64,000 nucleotides of DNA from Teratosphaeria epicoccoides (GCA_021401465.1 JADDMT010000010.1:372001-436000); one strand, 5' to 3'. Numbered from the stretch's first letter, positions 47,390 to 58,565 are shown. The notes: generated by a model from the letters alone, not told the origin. Made by a program: numbers and translations.

Positions 47390-48466
47390 TTTCTGCGAGC
47401 TGCAAGGTCACTCTCTATGCTGGATATCATTCTGACAAAGGCTTACGTTTGACGGGTCGTGAGGAAATTGAAATCTCGTTGGCGCGAGCAGAGGATGAAG
47501 CGAGTGATGACAGACGACCAGAGGGGCCGCATTATGTACTCAGCTTGTTATGACCATGAGACTCCTCACGGCTTGCTCCATATAGGCATAGCCTTCATTA
47601 CGTCGAAGGACTGGCGAAAGCTCAAACCGCATGAGACCGAAGTGCAAGGCTGGGTCTCAGACACAGCCACGTGTCAAGAGGGCATATGTATCACCATACA
47701 GCCCCAGATCCGCGGTCCTAATTTCCAACCGGAGGGATCGATCCGTGGACCCAGGCTCGTCAGCCAAGACTACTGTCTCGCCGTGGAGAAGCTAGGCGGC
47801 GCGCTGCTCGAGCGACTCCCGTCTCTGGGTCCGACAAAGCCTGCACTTGATGATGCCTTCGACCATGCTCACCGGGCCGCAGCGCTTCACGTGCTGGTGC
47901 GACCATGGCGATGTCCACGGACGTGTGTCGTTGTCGCACAGAAAGCTTGGGGATAAGCTCGATGCAGAGTAGGAGACTTGGTGGCCATCGGACACCTACG
48001 TCGGAGGTGACCAGCAGACTGAGCGCGCAGTGGACCTGCCACTGCGGCGGGTGCTGGTCAAGTGCTGGAGGCATTGCTTAGCCGGTGAGAGGTGTGTTTT
48101 CTGTGGTTGATGACTACGTGGGTGTGAGCCTGGAAACGTCGAGGGCATTTCAGACTTTGCTTCACCCTCGGTGCGTCTCGGTTTGGGATACTGTCTTCTG
48201 AGTAGCAGAGTACAGAGACAAAGACAAGACCCAACACCCCAGCCTCGATGCCAGCGAAAGGTGAAGGTGACAAGAAACAATGCTATACATCATCTCTGAT
48301 AGCCGAATGCTCCGTCTTGTACAAAACGCTGACCCCCTGCGCCTATATGAGCACCCGCAATGAATGCCCTGCAAATGCCTGTCGACTTTTCCCGCCCAAC
48401 CAGCGATGCCCCAAATGCCATCATTACATATAAAGCATTCCGCATCGTCGTAACGCATCACACCCA
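47390..48466. other. Spacer, no supported gene
   Basis: 1.08 kb. A plus-strand frame at 47459-47956 is open for 165 codons but lacks an ATG at its start and resembles nothing. The right copy of the diverged repeat is near 48059-48105. Confidence 0.4.
48059..48105 (+). repeat. Diverged direct repeat, right copy
   Basis: Partner of 46342-46390, same orientation. Match begins TCAAGTGCTGGAGGCATTGC. Confidence 0.5.
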
Positions 48467-50530
48467 TCAAACCCACCTCATCCTCTTCGCAAAACACAGA
48501 AAACACAACGCGATCCCCGCCATGACCCCAACAATCCCGAACCACCAACTCAAACCGTCTGCATTCTTCCCCGGCACATTAACATTCATGCCAAACAACC
48601 CGGCCACCAAATTCAGCGGTACCAGCACAGTCGCGAACACCGTGATTTTACTCAGAAGCCCGTTTGCCGTAGATCCTTGCTCAATGTGCTGGAGCGAGAT
48701 CTGGGATAAGTGGTTGGAGTGGCTGCGGCTGAGCATTTTCTCGAAGTGAGACAGGTTGCTCATCATGGTGACGACGTGGTCTTGGACGTCGGAGAGGTAG
48801 AGACCTACGTCGCCGCGGGGCGCGACGGCGTATTGCTCGTTGCATTTCTTCGCGAAGCCGCGGATTACATCGGCTTTGCCGCCCAGGAGGCGGATGAGGG
48901 ACATGACTTTCTTCCTGCACTCGCCGATCTGCTTGAGGATGGCTCGAGAGTCTTCGAAACGTGCGGTGAAGACCGAGTCCTCGATAGTGTCAGTTTCACG
49001 CTCGACTTCGCGTAAAATTGGTGCGAAAGAATCGACGATTTCGTCAATCAGGGCGTAGCAGGTCCAGTCAGCAGAAAGGTTTACGTAATCGCGCAGGCGT
49101 CCGATACGCTTGCGGACGTTGGCGGCGTGCGCGTTCGTGCAGAAAGAGAAGGTGAGAAGGCCTTCGCGAAAGACGACAGCGTAGATATTGATTGGTTCGA
49201 GAAAGTCGTCGCTCGTTTTGTCAATGGCGTAGAAGCTGCGGAAGCAGACGAAATAGTAGCTTCGGAAAAGTTCAACCTTCTCGCGAGTCTCTTGGGTGGT
49301 GATGTCTTCGCGCGTCAAGGGATGGACACGAAAGGCGCCGCAGATGGCGAAGACTTCTTCTTCGGTTGGGTTGAGCATGTCGAGCCACCATACGCCGCCG
49401 TCAGGACCGAGCTCGAAGAGGTCGCGAAATGTCTCGCCTGGCATCAAGAGGCCACCGAGCTCTGGTGCATGAATGGTCTCGTCAATCTCGGACGAGAAGA
49501 AGGTGAAGCGGTTCTCTGGGAGTGCCCGGCTGGGTACGTGCTTCAGGGCTGCCTCGTTGGAGGAGTCGTCAGCCGCCTTCTCGGTCTCGGTGGAACCCTT
49601 CTGCTTGTCGACGCTATCGCTGCTTCGGCCCCACTTCATAATGGCGTCCAATGCGCCCTCAGCGTTTCGCAGGTCGTGAAAGACCTTCTTCTCTTGGACC
49701 TTGGGAGCTGTCACATGTCGAGTGAATGGGTGGCGCACCGGTGTCTTGGAGTGCGACATGGCAATGAACTCCTCGAGGTCTTCGAAGTCGATCGTGTAAG
49801 TATTCGTCGTCTCCTCCGGTGGGAAGCACACATCTTCCTGCACTGAGCTGCGCAGCGAGGCAACGTCTGTACGTCCACCAGCCGTGCCCTCATCTTGCGC
49901 AGTGCCTCGACGTCGTGAGTGTGTGCCAGCATGGGTACCGGCATCGGATGCAGGGCGGTGGATGCTTCCAGTCTCGTCAGGAGCCAGATGACTCTCCATT
50001 GTGCCAGCGCGGCCTCTCGGACGAGGCGGCGCAAATGCGTCAACAGAGTTTGGTGGCGAGCTTGACCTGCTGCGAGAGGAGCCGCGAGATGCAAGGCTGC
50101 TCTCGCGTAGTCTATTGTGGATGGCCCTGCGGAAAGTGTTGCGCCGTGCTACGATCGGACCCGAAGGCGAAAGGGCAGGAGCCGGGGATCCTCGACGCTC
50201 CTCGTGCCACGCCTCATCTGCCGACTTCTTTGATCGGTTTGACCTGTTCGAACCTGTCGATTTGGTGCTTTTGATACTCTTGCCATCGTCAACGACCGCT
50301 TGCTCAAAGTCTCGTGCGATTGACCCGTGAGTCTGGAAAGGAGGCAAGTCCAATTGGTCCATCCTTGGCCGCTCGTTACTGGCGAGGCTGGCTAATGTCC
50401 CTCGTCGCCTTCCTGGCTGCATTTCATCAGCGAGTGGCAAGCTCTCCGGCTGGTTGCGGTGGTCGTCCAAGTCAGGCTCAGGCGTGCTGTACCTCGTTTG
50501 GAAGGTCTCGCGTGGCTTTGTGTACGACAT
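48467..50530 (-). CDS. CorA-family divalent cation transporter (Alr/Mnr2 type)
   Basis: Mg2+ channel, plasma or vacuolar membrane. 687 residues, single exon. The N-terminal 230 residues are disordered and Ser/Arg-rich (KSIKSTKSTGSNRSNRSKKS). The CorA cytoplasmic funnel covers about 240-600: FTFFSSEIDETIHAPELGGL, VWWLDMLNPTEEEVFAICGA, HPLTREDITTQETREKVELF, SYYFVCFRSF, TFSFCTNAHAANVRKRIGRL, DWTCYALIDEIVDSFAPILR and YLSDVQDHVVTMMSNLSHFE. Two membrane helices close the protein, the first ending VAGLFGMNV with the signature GMN, the second WWFGIVGVMAGIALCFLCFA. ATG 50530 is chosen; the frame opens earlier only through a TTG codon. Confidence 0.92.
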   Translation of the reverse strand: MSYTKPRETFQTRYSTPEPDLDDHRNQPESLPLADEMQPGRRRGTLASLASNERPRMDQLDLPPFQTHGSIARDFEQAVVDDGKSIKSTKSTGSNRSNRSKKSADEAWHEERRGSPAPALSPSGPIVARRNTFRRAIHNRLRESSLASRGSSRSRSSSPPNSVDAFAPPRPRGRAGTMESHLAPDETGSIHRPASDAGTHAGTHSRRRGTAQDEGTAGGRTDVASLRSSVQEDVCFPPEETTNTYTIDFEDLEEFIAMSHSKTPVRHPFTRHVTAPKVQEKKVFHDLRNAEGALDAIMKWGRSSDSVDKQKGSTETEKAADDSSNEAALKHVPSRALPENRFTFFSSEIDETIHAPELGGLLMPGETFRDLFELGPDGGVWWLDMLNPTEEEVFAICGAFRVHPLTREDITTQETREKVELFRSYYFVCFRSFYAIDKTSDDFLEPINIYAVVFREGLLTFSFCTNAHAANVRKRIGRLRDYVNLSADWTCYALIDEIVDSFAPILREVERETDTIEDSVFTARFEDSRAILKQIGECRKKVMSLIRLLGGKADVIRGFAKKCNEQYAVAPRGDVGLYLSDVQDHVVTMMSNLSHFEKMLSRSHSNHLSQISLQHIEQGSTANGLLSKITVFATVLVPLNLVAGLFGMNVNVPGKNADGLSWWFGIVGVMAGIALCFLCFAKRMRWV

Positions 50531-51654
50531 CCTGGCTTCTTGTCGCAAGAACTGTGCTCCGGTGTTGAGGTCGACGCCCTTTTGAGCTTTTCGATCAAGA
50601 CCAACCCCCAATTAACGACCGTCTCGAATTAGCTTCTTTTCAATGGTCCACCGTCTGCAACGCACACGCTTCATGCGCTTGCAAGTTAACCCATCGGATA
50701 CCAAGTACACTCGTGCTCGCACGCAAAAACAGATGCGCCTATTCTTGCTTCAATTCGGCCAAGTTATGGAGGCTGCTTGATGTCGCCTCCGCAGACGAAC
50801 CAAAGTGGTCCGAGCAACAGACGGACGTGAGACAACTGAAGACCTTGAAGCCCCGCCAACTTGATGGTGTCGAGAGGTGAGTCGCCTTGGCGCCGATAGT
50901 TCTTCTGCTGGTGACGGTGGTTGTGGATCGGAATATATCGCTCAAGTACCGCCAGTTTCGTGGAAGGATCGGCAGTGACTGGCGACGCTGGCGTTGGAGG
51001 CAGAAGGTTCTGCGGGTTTCGCGATGCGCCAGATAGTCAACAGGTCGGCATATCGTGTCGCATGCAGGAATGGTGTCTGGTTTTGAATTGTTGCAAGGAC
51101 GTGGTGGGTGGGTGCGATTGTGTTGTTATAGATACATGTATACAGTAAGCATCGGGCGTGAGGGAGAGTGGGAGAAGCGGCAGGCGAGAGTTTAGAAAGA
51201 AAAGTTGCAGACCCACTCACGCCTGGAAGCTGGTCCGAGCACTTCCGCTTCCACTTGACCACCGGACCCGTACCGTACATGTCCCCAGTGGGCCAATTGT
51301 CAGGTCTCGCCCGTGTCCGACCCGCCCTTTGCCGAGCACGTGCAATTTGGTTGCGTTGATCTGCGGAGAGGACGCATGTGTTGATGTGCTGGTTCAGCTA
51401 GACCGCCGGGGCAAAAATCTGGCGATGACACACTGCAGCCATCGATTGGCTCCGAAGTCCCGGGACTTGCCTGCAGCCCGCGAGCCGTTCCACCGATTCC
51501 CTGCAGCGGTGCTCGGCCTCAGCTGAGTCATTCAACATACCAGCTGGCGCGACACAGCTACATGCACTATGTCCAATTGCCAGCTCACGATCCTACCTGC
51601 AGCACCAAAGTCTGACGACCCACACACACCCATCCGCAAGACCGCTCATCCACC
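50531..51654. promoter_or_regulatory. Divergent region between CorA and SPC1 genes
   Basis: 1.12 kb. TACATGTA is at 51133-51140. Short frames only; no gene supported. Confidence 0.45.
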
Positions 51655-52051
51655 ATGGCCGACCTACTCGAACAAGCCAAAATAATCTACGAAGGCGACA
51701 TTGTGAGCCCACCTCCCTCCCTTCTCATCATCCGACCCCACCACGACTAACCCCCTCCAGGACTTCAAAGGACAAATTCTCGCGGAAACCCTCAGCTACA
51801 TCCTCCTCACCCTCACCGGCATCCTCTCTTTTTTCGCCGGCTTCCTCACCCAAAACATCTACAACACCCTCTACGTCGGAGGCGCCGGCACAGCTCTCAC
51901 ATTCCTGGTCGTCGTGCCGCCGTGGCCGGTGTACAATAGTCATCCGTTGCCTTGGCTGCCGGCGAGGAATCCTACGGCCGTGGGTGGGACGAGAAGGTTG
52001 CAAGGCGTTGACGTCGGAAGTATCAGTGTGGATGGGAAGAAAGTGAATTAG
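51655..52051 (+). CDS. SPC1: Signal peptidase complex subunit 1 (two exons)
   Basis: Small ER membrane subunit of signal peptidase (SPCS1/Spc12). Exon 1 (51655-51702) encodes MADLLEQAKIIYEGDI; a 58-nt intron (GTGAGC donor, CGACTAACC branch, CTCCAG acceptor) follows, and exon 2 (51761-52051) starts DFKGQILAETLSYILLTLTG. Product 112 residues. The order is family-typical: short cytosolic head with IDFKGQ, a first membrane helix (YILLTLTGILSFFAGF), a tight turn (LTQNIYNTLYVGG), a second helix (LTFLVVVPPWPVYN), and a short C-terminal tail with HPLPWLPA. The two exons are too short to stand out without splicing. It is convergent with RBX1 (298 bases apart). Confidence 0.93.
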
Positions 52052-52349
52052 TGTGCTATGCGATCTGGTCGGGCAGGAATGTGACAGATGGGCGTCTGGA
52101 CAGAGAAGAAACGAGATACGGGGAGACGATCTGCTGGTGACGTGTCAAATTCGATACAGCTCTTTCTGCGAGCTAGCTGATTCATGGTCTACACGCAGGC
52201 GGCAATCCCCTCGCCTTGCTCTGCCGTCTTGTCTTGGAACTCCATAACGCCTCATGCCATGAACTCATGATGATGCACAGTCCGCCTCCATCGCCATGCG
52301 CAGAAGCAAACGTGTCGCATTTCGATGCCGCAATAATGCTATCTCCTTT

Positions 52350-52824
52350 CTACCGACCATACTTTTGAAATTCCCAGTCGCGATTGTCCAAGGGGCAGAC
52401 TTGACGGGTCTTCAGCCAGCGTGAGATGCAGTGGAAGTGGAAGGCGTGCTGTGAGCAGTGAGCTTACAGTCTCGAGATTGATGAGGTCGTAACTTACGTT
52501 GCAAATACCCCAGGCGACCGTACACTCCTCGCTCGTGGCAGAAGCCTGGTTGGCCTGGCAGTCGATGCACAAATCCATAATGTGATTACGGCAGATGGCG
52601 CAGTTGTCGACGACGATGTCCCACGCCCATAATGCGACCGCGTTCCACTGTCACGAGTTAGCCTACATGCTTCCAAGCCATACCTCCTCACTGTAGCCTA
52701 CCTTCTTGACCTCAAATTTCGGCTTGCCCCTTGTGTCCACCTCGCCGCCGGCGCCCGCTTTACTAGCTTTAGCCTTGGGTGCAGATGGTGCCGCAGACGC
52801 GTCCTTCATTTCTACGTCCGCCAT
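52350..52824 (-). CDS. RBX1: RING-box protein Rbx1/Hrt1 (three exons)
   Basis: Catalytic RING-H2 subunit of SCF and other cullin ligases; recruits E2s such as Cdc34. Exons 52824-52702, 52647-52498 and 52448-52350; introns 54 nt (GTAGGC) and 49 nt (GTAAGT). Product 123 residues. The N-terminus is Ala/Lys-rich; [20 protein letters not shown] is the cullin-binding strand. Zinc ligands: CAICRNHIMDLCIDCQ, ECTVAWGICNHAFHFHC, and CPLDNRDWEFQKYGR at the end, including the Asp ligand typical of Rbx1. All family landmarks are present and the splice junctions keep them in frame. Confidence 0.96.
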
Positions 52825-53573
52825 ACCGTCGGTATCTCTCCCACTCTTGTATCTCTTGATTCACTCCTGTGCGGCTTGATGTAGTTCGGCGCTGGTGACC
52901 CGGTTATGCTTGCCGGTTTGCGCGAAGGGATCCGATTTGCCTGGTAACAAAGCGACGCTGGCGATCTTTTTGGTGTATGCGGGCGCTTCAGGGTATTTCT
53001 TGCTTGGGGCTTTGGTAGAACTTCAGCAGTCGATGGTGGACGGACTAGATGTGTTGGTTGTGGTTGGTCGTTTGGTGCAGACGACAGTGGCGCGGCACCT
53101 TGCTAAGCACCTTTGTCTCCGGCCTTTCACAGGGAGGATCGCGTGGAGTATTTATGAGTCCGATTGGGTGTGAGCGTATTGTGTACAAAGTAAATTGTGC
53201 CTTCACTGCAGGTGGTTATTGCCCCACAAGCCACAGAATGTGGAACGCTTATCTCAGCAAAGCACGTGAAAGAAATGACGACGAGCGAGTCACTTATTAC
53301 CCAGCGGCCGAGACCGAACCTCGTTACGATAATAACATCAATCACTACACAACCCACTACACTCACTCGACGAGAAACACTAGCAAGTTACAGCTGCGGC
53401 GACTTGCGGACATACTCTAAGGCCACCGAAACTACACAAATGTCGACCTCACTCACGACTCGCAGCACAAGCCTGGAACCACCACCACATATACTCTGGA
53501 TCCCATACGCGCCTCCTGCGAGATAGGGAAGCGAGAGCCAGCATACGATTAGATCATACTCACACCCAACGCG
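52825..53573. promoter_or_regulatory. Divergent region between RBX1 and EDC1-like gene
   Basis: 749 bases, no factor site assigned and no further gene supported. Confidence 0.45.
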
Positions 53574-55031
53574 ATGAGCGCCATGAACACTGACCAGATG
53601 TTCGAGGCTGGCGACGACTTGCCTGATCCAAATGCTGTCCAAGTCAGTGGGAGCAGTCAGGCCGTGGCACAGAAATCACTCTCTGCCACTCCTGTGCAGC
53701 CAAAACGCAACAATCGCGGCAGAAAGAACCAGTCACAAGCTCATAGCCAGTACGATGGCACGGTCTCCGATTCCGTTACCGGCCATGCACCTTCGCCGCG
53801 CTCAAAGAAGCACAATAAGCAGAGACAACAAAGCATGCATGTGGCAGGCGCAGCCAAACAAAATGTCGCCGTGACGAATTGCAACAAGCAGCGGCCGGTG
53901 TCGGTTGGTGGGCCTTTGCTTCCTACGACCCCAGGACCCAAGGAGCAAGCGTATGCTGGCCCTACATTCCATGCTAGCCCTGCACCATCTTCGCTTCCTG
54001 TACCAAAATTCTTTTCGAAGTCAGTACCTAATGGAGTGGCTGAGAAGAAATCGTCATTGCAGGCACGATTGGAGGGTGACAAGACCTCAGAGAAGGAGGA
54101 GTCATCTCCAGAACCCGATGTTGTGGTGCCGGTGGACCGCGAAGCACAGCAGTCACCGCTTGATCTATTCTTCAAGGCAGACAAGATTGAGAGGGAGCGA
54201 ACGAAGAGCAATGGAACACTCTCACCAGATTTCGCTAGGATTACACCTGCCACGGGGCCACCTAATCCTTTCAAGCAGTCCGTCAAAAGCATCTTCATGC
54301 GCGAAGCGGACGGCGAGGAGATGCCGAGCCCGAGGACTCTTTCCGTCAATGACAAGCTGCCTCCCGACCGGCTAATGGCTACGTCCAGCGGCAGACCTCC
54401 ATCAGCAGATGAGCAGCGGCAAGCCGATACTCAAAATCTGAAGAATCTGCTTTTCAACAGCATACAGTCTCCGTCAAACGCCAACATGTCGCAGATTCAG
54501 TCGCAACAGCGTGTGCATTCTGACGCCGATATCTTCAGCACACCTTCGCCACCTCCGCTGCAGCGGTCCTGCTCTGGACCCGTCACGCCTGGAGAAATGT
54601 CCAGTCAACAGCCCAATTACCACTATGGCAATCGTGATTTATCCCCCTTGTTCAAGGCTGCGCGCAGGGAGACGCCAAGCAGGCCGTCGGGCTTGCGGCA
54701 AGAACTGCCAAGCAACCCTTCGCCGTCTGCCAGACCCATGTCACAGCACGACGCGCAAGCTCGGGGTTTCCTAGACCAGCAAATCCGTTCCCAGCCTGGT
54801 CTCCCTCTTGATATCCCTTTCCTCAGGACTGCTTCCGGCAATCCCGCAGCGAAAGGCTCTTCTGCTTCCACTACTTTTCATGGTCCTACTCAGCAAGGCC
54901 CTTTTGGTTCTCAGCAAGGTGTTCAGGCGCAGGGCATGGCGAGCCCACGGTCGGGCGGGACTATCACAAAGGACATTGGGAGCATGGAGGACGATCTACG
55001 ACGCATGTTGAAGCTTAACGTTTTAGGTTAG
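53574..55031 (+). CDS. EDC1/PNRC-like mRNA decapping activator
   Basis: 485 residues, single exon, disordered throughout. The key segment is YAGPTFHASPAPSSLPVPKF at about residues 127-146: a short conserved block ending LPxPxF, the type used by Edc1/PNRC proteins to bind the EVH1 domain of Dcp1 and activate Dcp2. Another conserved block is PLDLFFKADKIERERTK near residue 195. The C-terminus GSMEDDLRRMLKLNVLG is a short helix that may be a second contact. The head is basic (QPKRNNRGRKNQSQAHS). The call rests on one short motif, so orthology is uncertain, but the combination is common in filamentous ascomycetes. MSAMN at 53574 is the first ATG. Confidence 0.6.
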   Translation: MSAMNTDQMFEAGDDLPDPNAVQVSGSSQAVAQKSLSATPVQPKRNNRGRKNQSQAHSQYDGTVSDSVTGHAPSPRSKKHNKQRQQSMHVAGAAKQNVAVTNCNKQRPVSVGGPLLPTTPGPKEQAYAGPTFHASPAPSSLPVPKFFSKSVPNGVAEKKSSLQARLEGDKTSEKEESSPEPDVVVPVDREAQQSPLDLFFKADKIERERTKSNGTLSPDFARITPATGPPNPFKQSVKSIFMREADGEEMPSPRTLSVNDKLPPDRLMATSSGRPPSADEQRQADTQNLKNLLFNSIQSPSNANMSQIQSQQRVHSDADIFSTPSPPPLQRSCSGPVTPGEMSSQQPNYHYGNRDLSPLFKAARRETPSRPSGLRQELPSNPSPSARPMSQHDAQARGFLDQQIRSQPGLPLDIPFLRTASGNPAAKGSSASTTFHGPTQQGPFGSQQGVQAQGMASPRSGGTITKDIGSMEDDLRRMLKLNVLG

Positions 55032-55571
55032 CAGCCTGGAGCTGGCAATTCGTGCGGCGCATTTGTTTTCGGCATGAGCGGGTAAGGATCATAGCGAGGC
55101 GTTCGTGAGGCTTAGTTCTGATTTTGTAAGCGCGCATGGCGTCTTGACGATACCAATGTCGGTTCCTGGGCATATGTCTTGAGGAGGCGGAGGCACAGGA
55201 ACGAGCAGGAGACATCCAGGAGAATAGGACAGCGATGGCACAGCGATGGCACGCTCGTTTGCGTAGAGCTCATTTGTTCACGACACGTACTTGCCGGCTG
55301 GTCTTGGCAATACACAAACATGCGCTGCAGCGCATACTGTTGTAGAATTCTCCTATGTTCAAGGCGGTCTAAACCCATGCTTGCGCCTCTGGTGCCTGCA
55401 GTGGTCACGAGTGACTGCTGATTAGATAGACGACCAACTCAAGTCATTCCTTCAAACGCTCGCAGCCTTCAAGCTAGCATCGCCGCCCAACAAATCTGCC
55501 AGAAATGCTAAGCCTCTCAAAGCAGGCAGACACTTTCTTATCGATAAACCGCCATCCTCTGCCACACCTAA
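55032..55571. other. Convergent 3' region, small tandem repeat only
   Basis: 540 bases between stop codons. A 12-base unit, CACAGCGATGGCA, is repeated twice near 55229-55253. No gene seen. Confidence 0.4.
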
Positions 55572-56806
55572 TCACCCCACCTCCTCCTCCTCCTTCACCC
55601 CACCTCCCTCCTCCCCTTCGACATCCATCTCCTCCCCATCTCCCTCTTCCTCCGCATCATCCTCCCCTCCCTCCACCCCCTTCTTTCCCTTGCCCTCCTC
55701 CCCCACCGACGGAAACGACAAATGCTTCCAATCCTCAATCTCCTCCGTCACACTCCTCAACCGATCCCTCACACTCTCAATCGCAAAACTTCCCAACAAC
55801 AACCTCAACGGCGGAAACCTACAGTGCCCCAGCTGCCACACCAGCTCCGCGGACTTGACCGCCGACGTCGGCTGCCGATCTGCCAGCCATTGCACCACTC
55901 GTCCGGCGTGGCCCGCGGGTGCGGTGGGAGTGGCGTAGGGTTTGCTGGGTTTTTTGACAAGGAAGTGGCCGTACCGTTTTAATCTTGGCTGCGTGGGGTC
56001 GGTACCGCTACCGGGCGTGGTACTATCGGGCGCTTTGTCGTCGAGACCGGTGGACTCATCCAGACGCATGTGCCCGGGCTCCACGAGCGTGGCTTTGATT
56101 CCGAAGGCATCGACTTCGTATAACATGCTTTCGATGAGGCCTTCGGTGGCGTATTTCGTCGCGCAGTAAGGTCCCAGCCCGGGGACTCCGAGAGCGCCGG
56201 AGGTCGAGGAGAAAATGATGTAGCGGCCGGCGTTACTTTCAGGGTCCTTGCGTGCGAGGGCTTGGGCGCGGAAGTAGGGGAGGGTGAGGTGCAGGATGTT
56301 GAGGGTGCCGAGGAAGTTGGTGGAGAATTGGGAGTACAGGTCTGAGGTGTCCTGGTCTTCGCAGGAGCCGATGACGCCGTAGCCTGTGCAGCTTTTGCGA
56401 TGTTAGTGGAAGGCGGAGAGGACATTGAGGAGCTTGTCGAACATGGCGGAAGTACATACTTGACTACGATGTCTATCCGTCCAAAATGCTCGAGCGTCTT
56501 CTTGATCACTGCGTCCACAGTCTCCCGTACCCGCACGTCGCAAAGCAGACCCAGACATCGTTCATGCCAGCCTTGCATCTGCACCATCGTGTTCTCCATT
56601 GTCCGTCCCACAGCTCCAACATTATCACCATGGCTCAATACCGCTTTCACCAACGATCGGCCGATATGGCCTGTTGCGCCGAACACCAGCCAGACTTTCT
56701 GGGTCCATGGGTTGAGCTCAGACGGTGGGTCTGTAGTGGATGGCAGCTGAAGTCCTGTGTTGCGGTTGGCTGTGACGGAGGGCGTGGGCGGCGATGAGGA
56801 GGGCAT
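55572..56806 (-). CDS. Short-chain dehydrogenase/reductase (two exons)
   Basis: NAD(P)-dependent oxidoreductase of unknown substrate. Exons 56806-56460 and 56391-55572; 68-nt intron (GTATGT donor, CTAAC branch, AAAAG acceptor). Joined frame 388 residues. The Rossmann motif is WLVFGATGHIGRSLVKAVL (a TGHIG variant of TGxxxGIG), the acidic Asp is in GLLCDVRVRETVD, VVNCTGYGVIGS crosses the junction, FSSTSGALGVPGLGPYCATK holds the active-site Ser and YxxxK, and VEPGHMRLD follows. The C-terminus after about residue 340 is an acidic low-complexity tail (EEEGDGEEMDVEGEEGGGVK), unusual for an SDR. It diverges from MMM1 over 240 bases. Confidence 0.85.
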
Positions 56807-57046
56807 GGCAGTGCTGTGGGAGCTGCGGGCCCCTCCATGGGAAATGGCATGTGGACGAGAGAGTGAGTCAGCAAGGTCGAACTGAAGACCGGGATGATGT
56901 GGTTACAACCTGAGCATTATAACTCCAGGGTAAATGGTGCCAATGCGTCATGCTTCAATATTGATGCATGTCAATCACCACATGCAATTTGTTCCTGCAC
57001 CTGGATTCTGCATGGCCATCACCCAATAGATCAGTGGACAGGCCCT

Positions 57047-58565
57047 ATGATGTCGAAGGCCAAGCAACAGGCCTACCAGAGTCAGTCTTCCATTGTGCGT
57101 GACTCGATGAGACTGACAACTTCCAGATCAACAATATCAACAATCCAGTTCTGGCTTCGCCTCGGGCTTTATCCTTGGCCAATTGACCCTTGCCTTGATT
57201 CTCTTCTTCATTGTCAAATTCTTCATCTTTGGCGAAGCACCCAGTGCAGACGAGCGTGCGGCGACGAGAGCGGCCGCAAGAAGGCAGCGCACTCTATCCC
57301 ACACCCGCCAACGAACTCTAAGCTCTGCACTTCGTCCCAGGCCATCTACTGCTGTCTTGAAGCCTCGATCTGAAGGCGGGCCTACAGTCCAGAAGCTTCT
57401 GGAGAAGACTTACTATAATGTACCCGGACACTCACCGGAAAGTCTGGACTGGTTCAATGTCCTGGTCGCCCAGACTGTCGCCCAGCTGAGAGCTGATGCT
57501 CAAGAAGACGAGGCTGTCTTGAAGTCCTTGAACAACATTCTCAACGGACCGAGCAAGCCAAGCTTTCTGGACGACATCAGGGTCACTGAAATCAGTTTGG
57601 GCGACGAGTTCCCGATCTTCAGCAATTGCCGCGTAATACCTGTCGACGAGCATGGCACACCCATCAAGCAGCTGAGTGGCAACAGAGGCGAGAGGCTACA
57701 AGCACGAATGGACGTCGATCTCAGCGACGTGGTCACTCTTGGGATCGAAACGAAGTTGGTGCTCAACTACCCAAAGCCATTTGTCGCAGTATTACCGGTG
57801 GCATTAGCAGTGAGCGTTATCCGCTTCTCTGGCACACTCTCACTATCCTTCTCGCCATCAAGCGGCCCAGATCCAGCCCCCATGGCAGAGTCAGACGGCG
57901 CAACCTCACCCAAGAACGAAGGGCATCCACTCAATCCAACCGGCTCCTCACCAACCACCCTTACCTTTACATTCCTGGACGACTACAGACTAGACCTGTC
58001 CGTCCATTCATTAATCGGCTCGCGAAGCAGACTCCAAGATGTACCCAAAATCGCACAGCTAGTCGAAGCACGAATACACCAATGGTTCGACGACCGCTGC
58101 GTCGAACCACGGTTCCAGCAAATCGTCTTACCCTCCTTGTGGCCACGCAAGAAGAACACCCGAGGCGGTGCTGCAAACGAGGAAGCGATCGACGAAGAAG
58201 ATAGCGAGCTACCAAGGCCACTGGATCCAACCACCGGAAAGGCACCTGCATCCACGGAGACAGCTGCAGCTGCAGTGATGTCCAAGAAGGAGACAGCAAG
58301 CAGTGCTCCGCAGGAAACGACAGCTGAGCAGCGGACGCGCGACTGGGCTGCGAAGCACGGGAAGCGGAGGGAGGAGATGACGGAGCTTGAGCTTGCGGGT
58401 GCGGAAATGCGGGAGGCGGATGAAAGGCAGCGAAGACGAGACTTGCATCGCACGGGTACGGATGTGGGAGGTGATGGTGTAAGGATGCGGCCTGGATTCG
58501 GGAGACAGGCAAGCCAAAGATTCGATGCTAGGCGGAATGACAGCTTTCGCGCAGGCGCTGGCTAG
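57047..58565 (+). CDS. MMM1: ERMES subunit Mmm1 (two exons)
   Basis: ER-anchored subunit of the ER-mitochondria encounter structure that moves phospholipids. Exon 1 (57047-57080) encodes MMSKAKQQAYQ; a 46-nt intron (GTCAGT donor, CTGAC, CCAG acceptor) leads to exon 2 at 57127. Joined frame 490 residues. The single membrane anchor is SGFASGFILGQLTLALILFF ending FFIFGEAP, the family signature. The SMP domain (about 110-350) has LDWFNVLVAQTVAQLR, SFLDDIRVTEISLGDEFPIF, ARMDVDLSDVVTLGIETKLV, GTLSLSFSPS, LTFTFLDDYRLDLSVHSLIG and RIHQWFDDRCVEPRFQQIVL, with SLWPRKKNTRGG just after. The C-terminal tail is charged (EERT and RRR-rich). The short luminal head is consistent with a type I-like anchor; an upstream ATG cannot be excluded. 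Confidence 0.95.

Noticed and set aside
47459..47956. 165-codon plus-strand frame next to the secreted-protein gene
   Set aside because: No ATG at its start, no recognisable domain and it lies in what appears to be promoter DNA.
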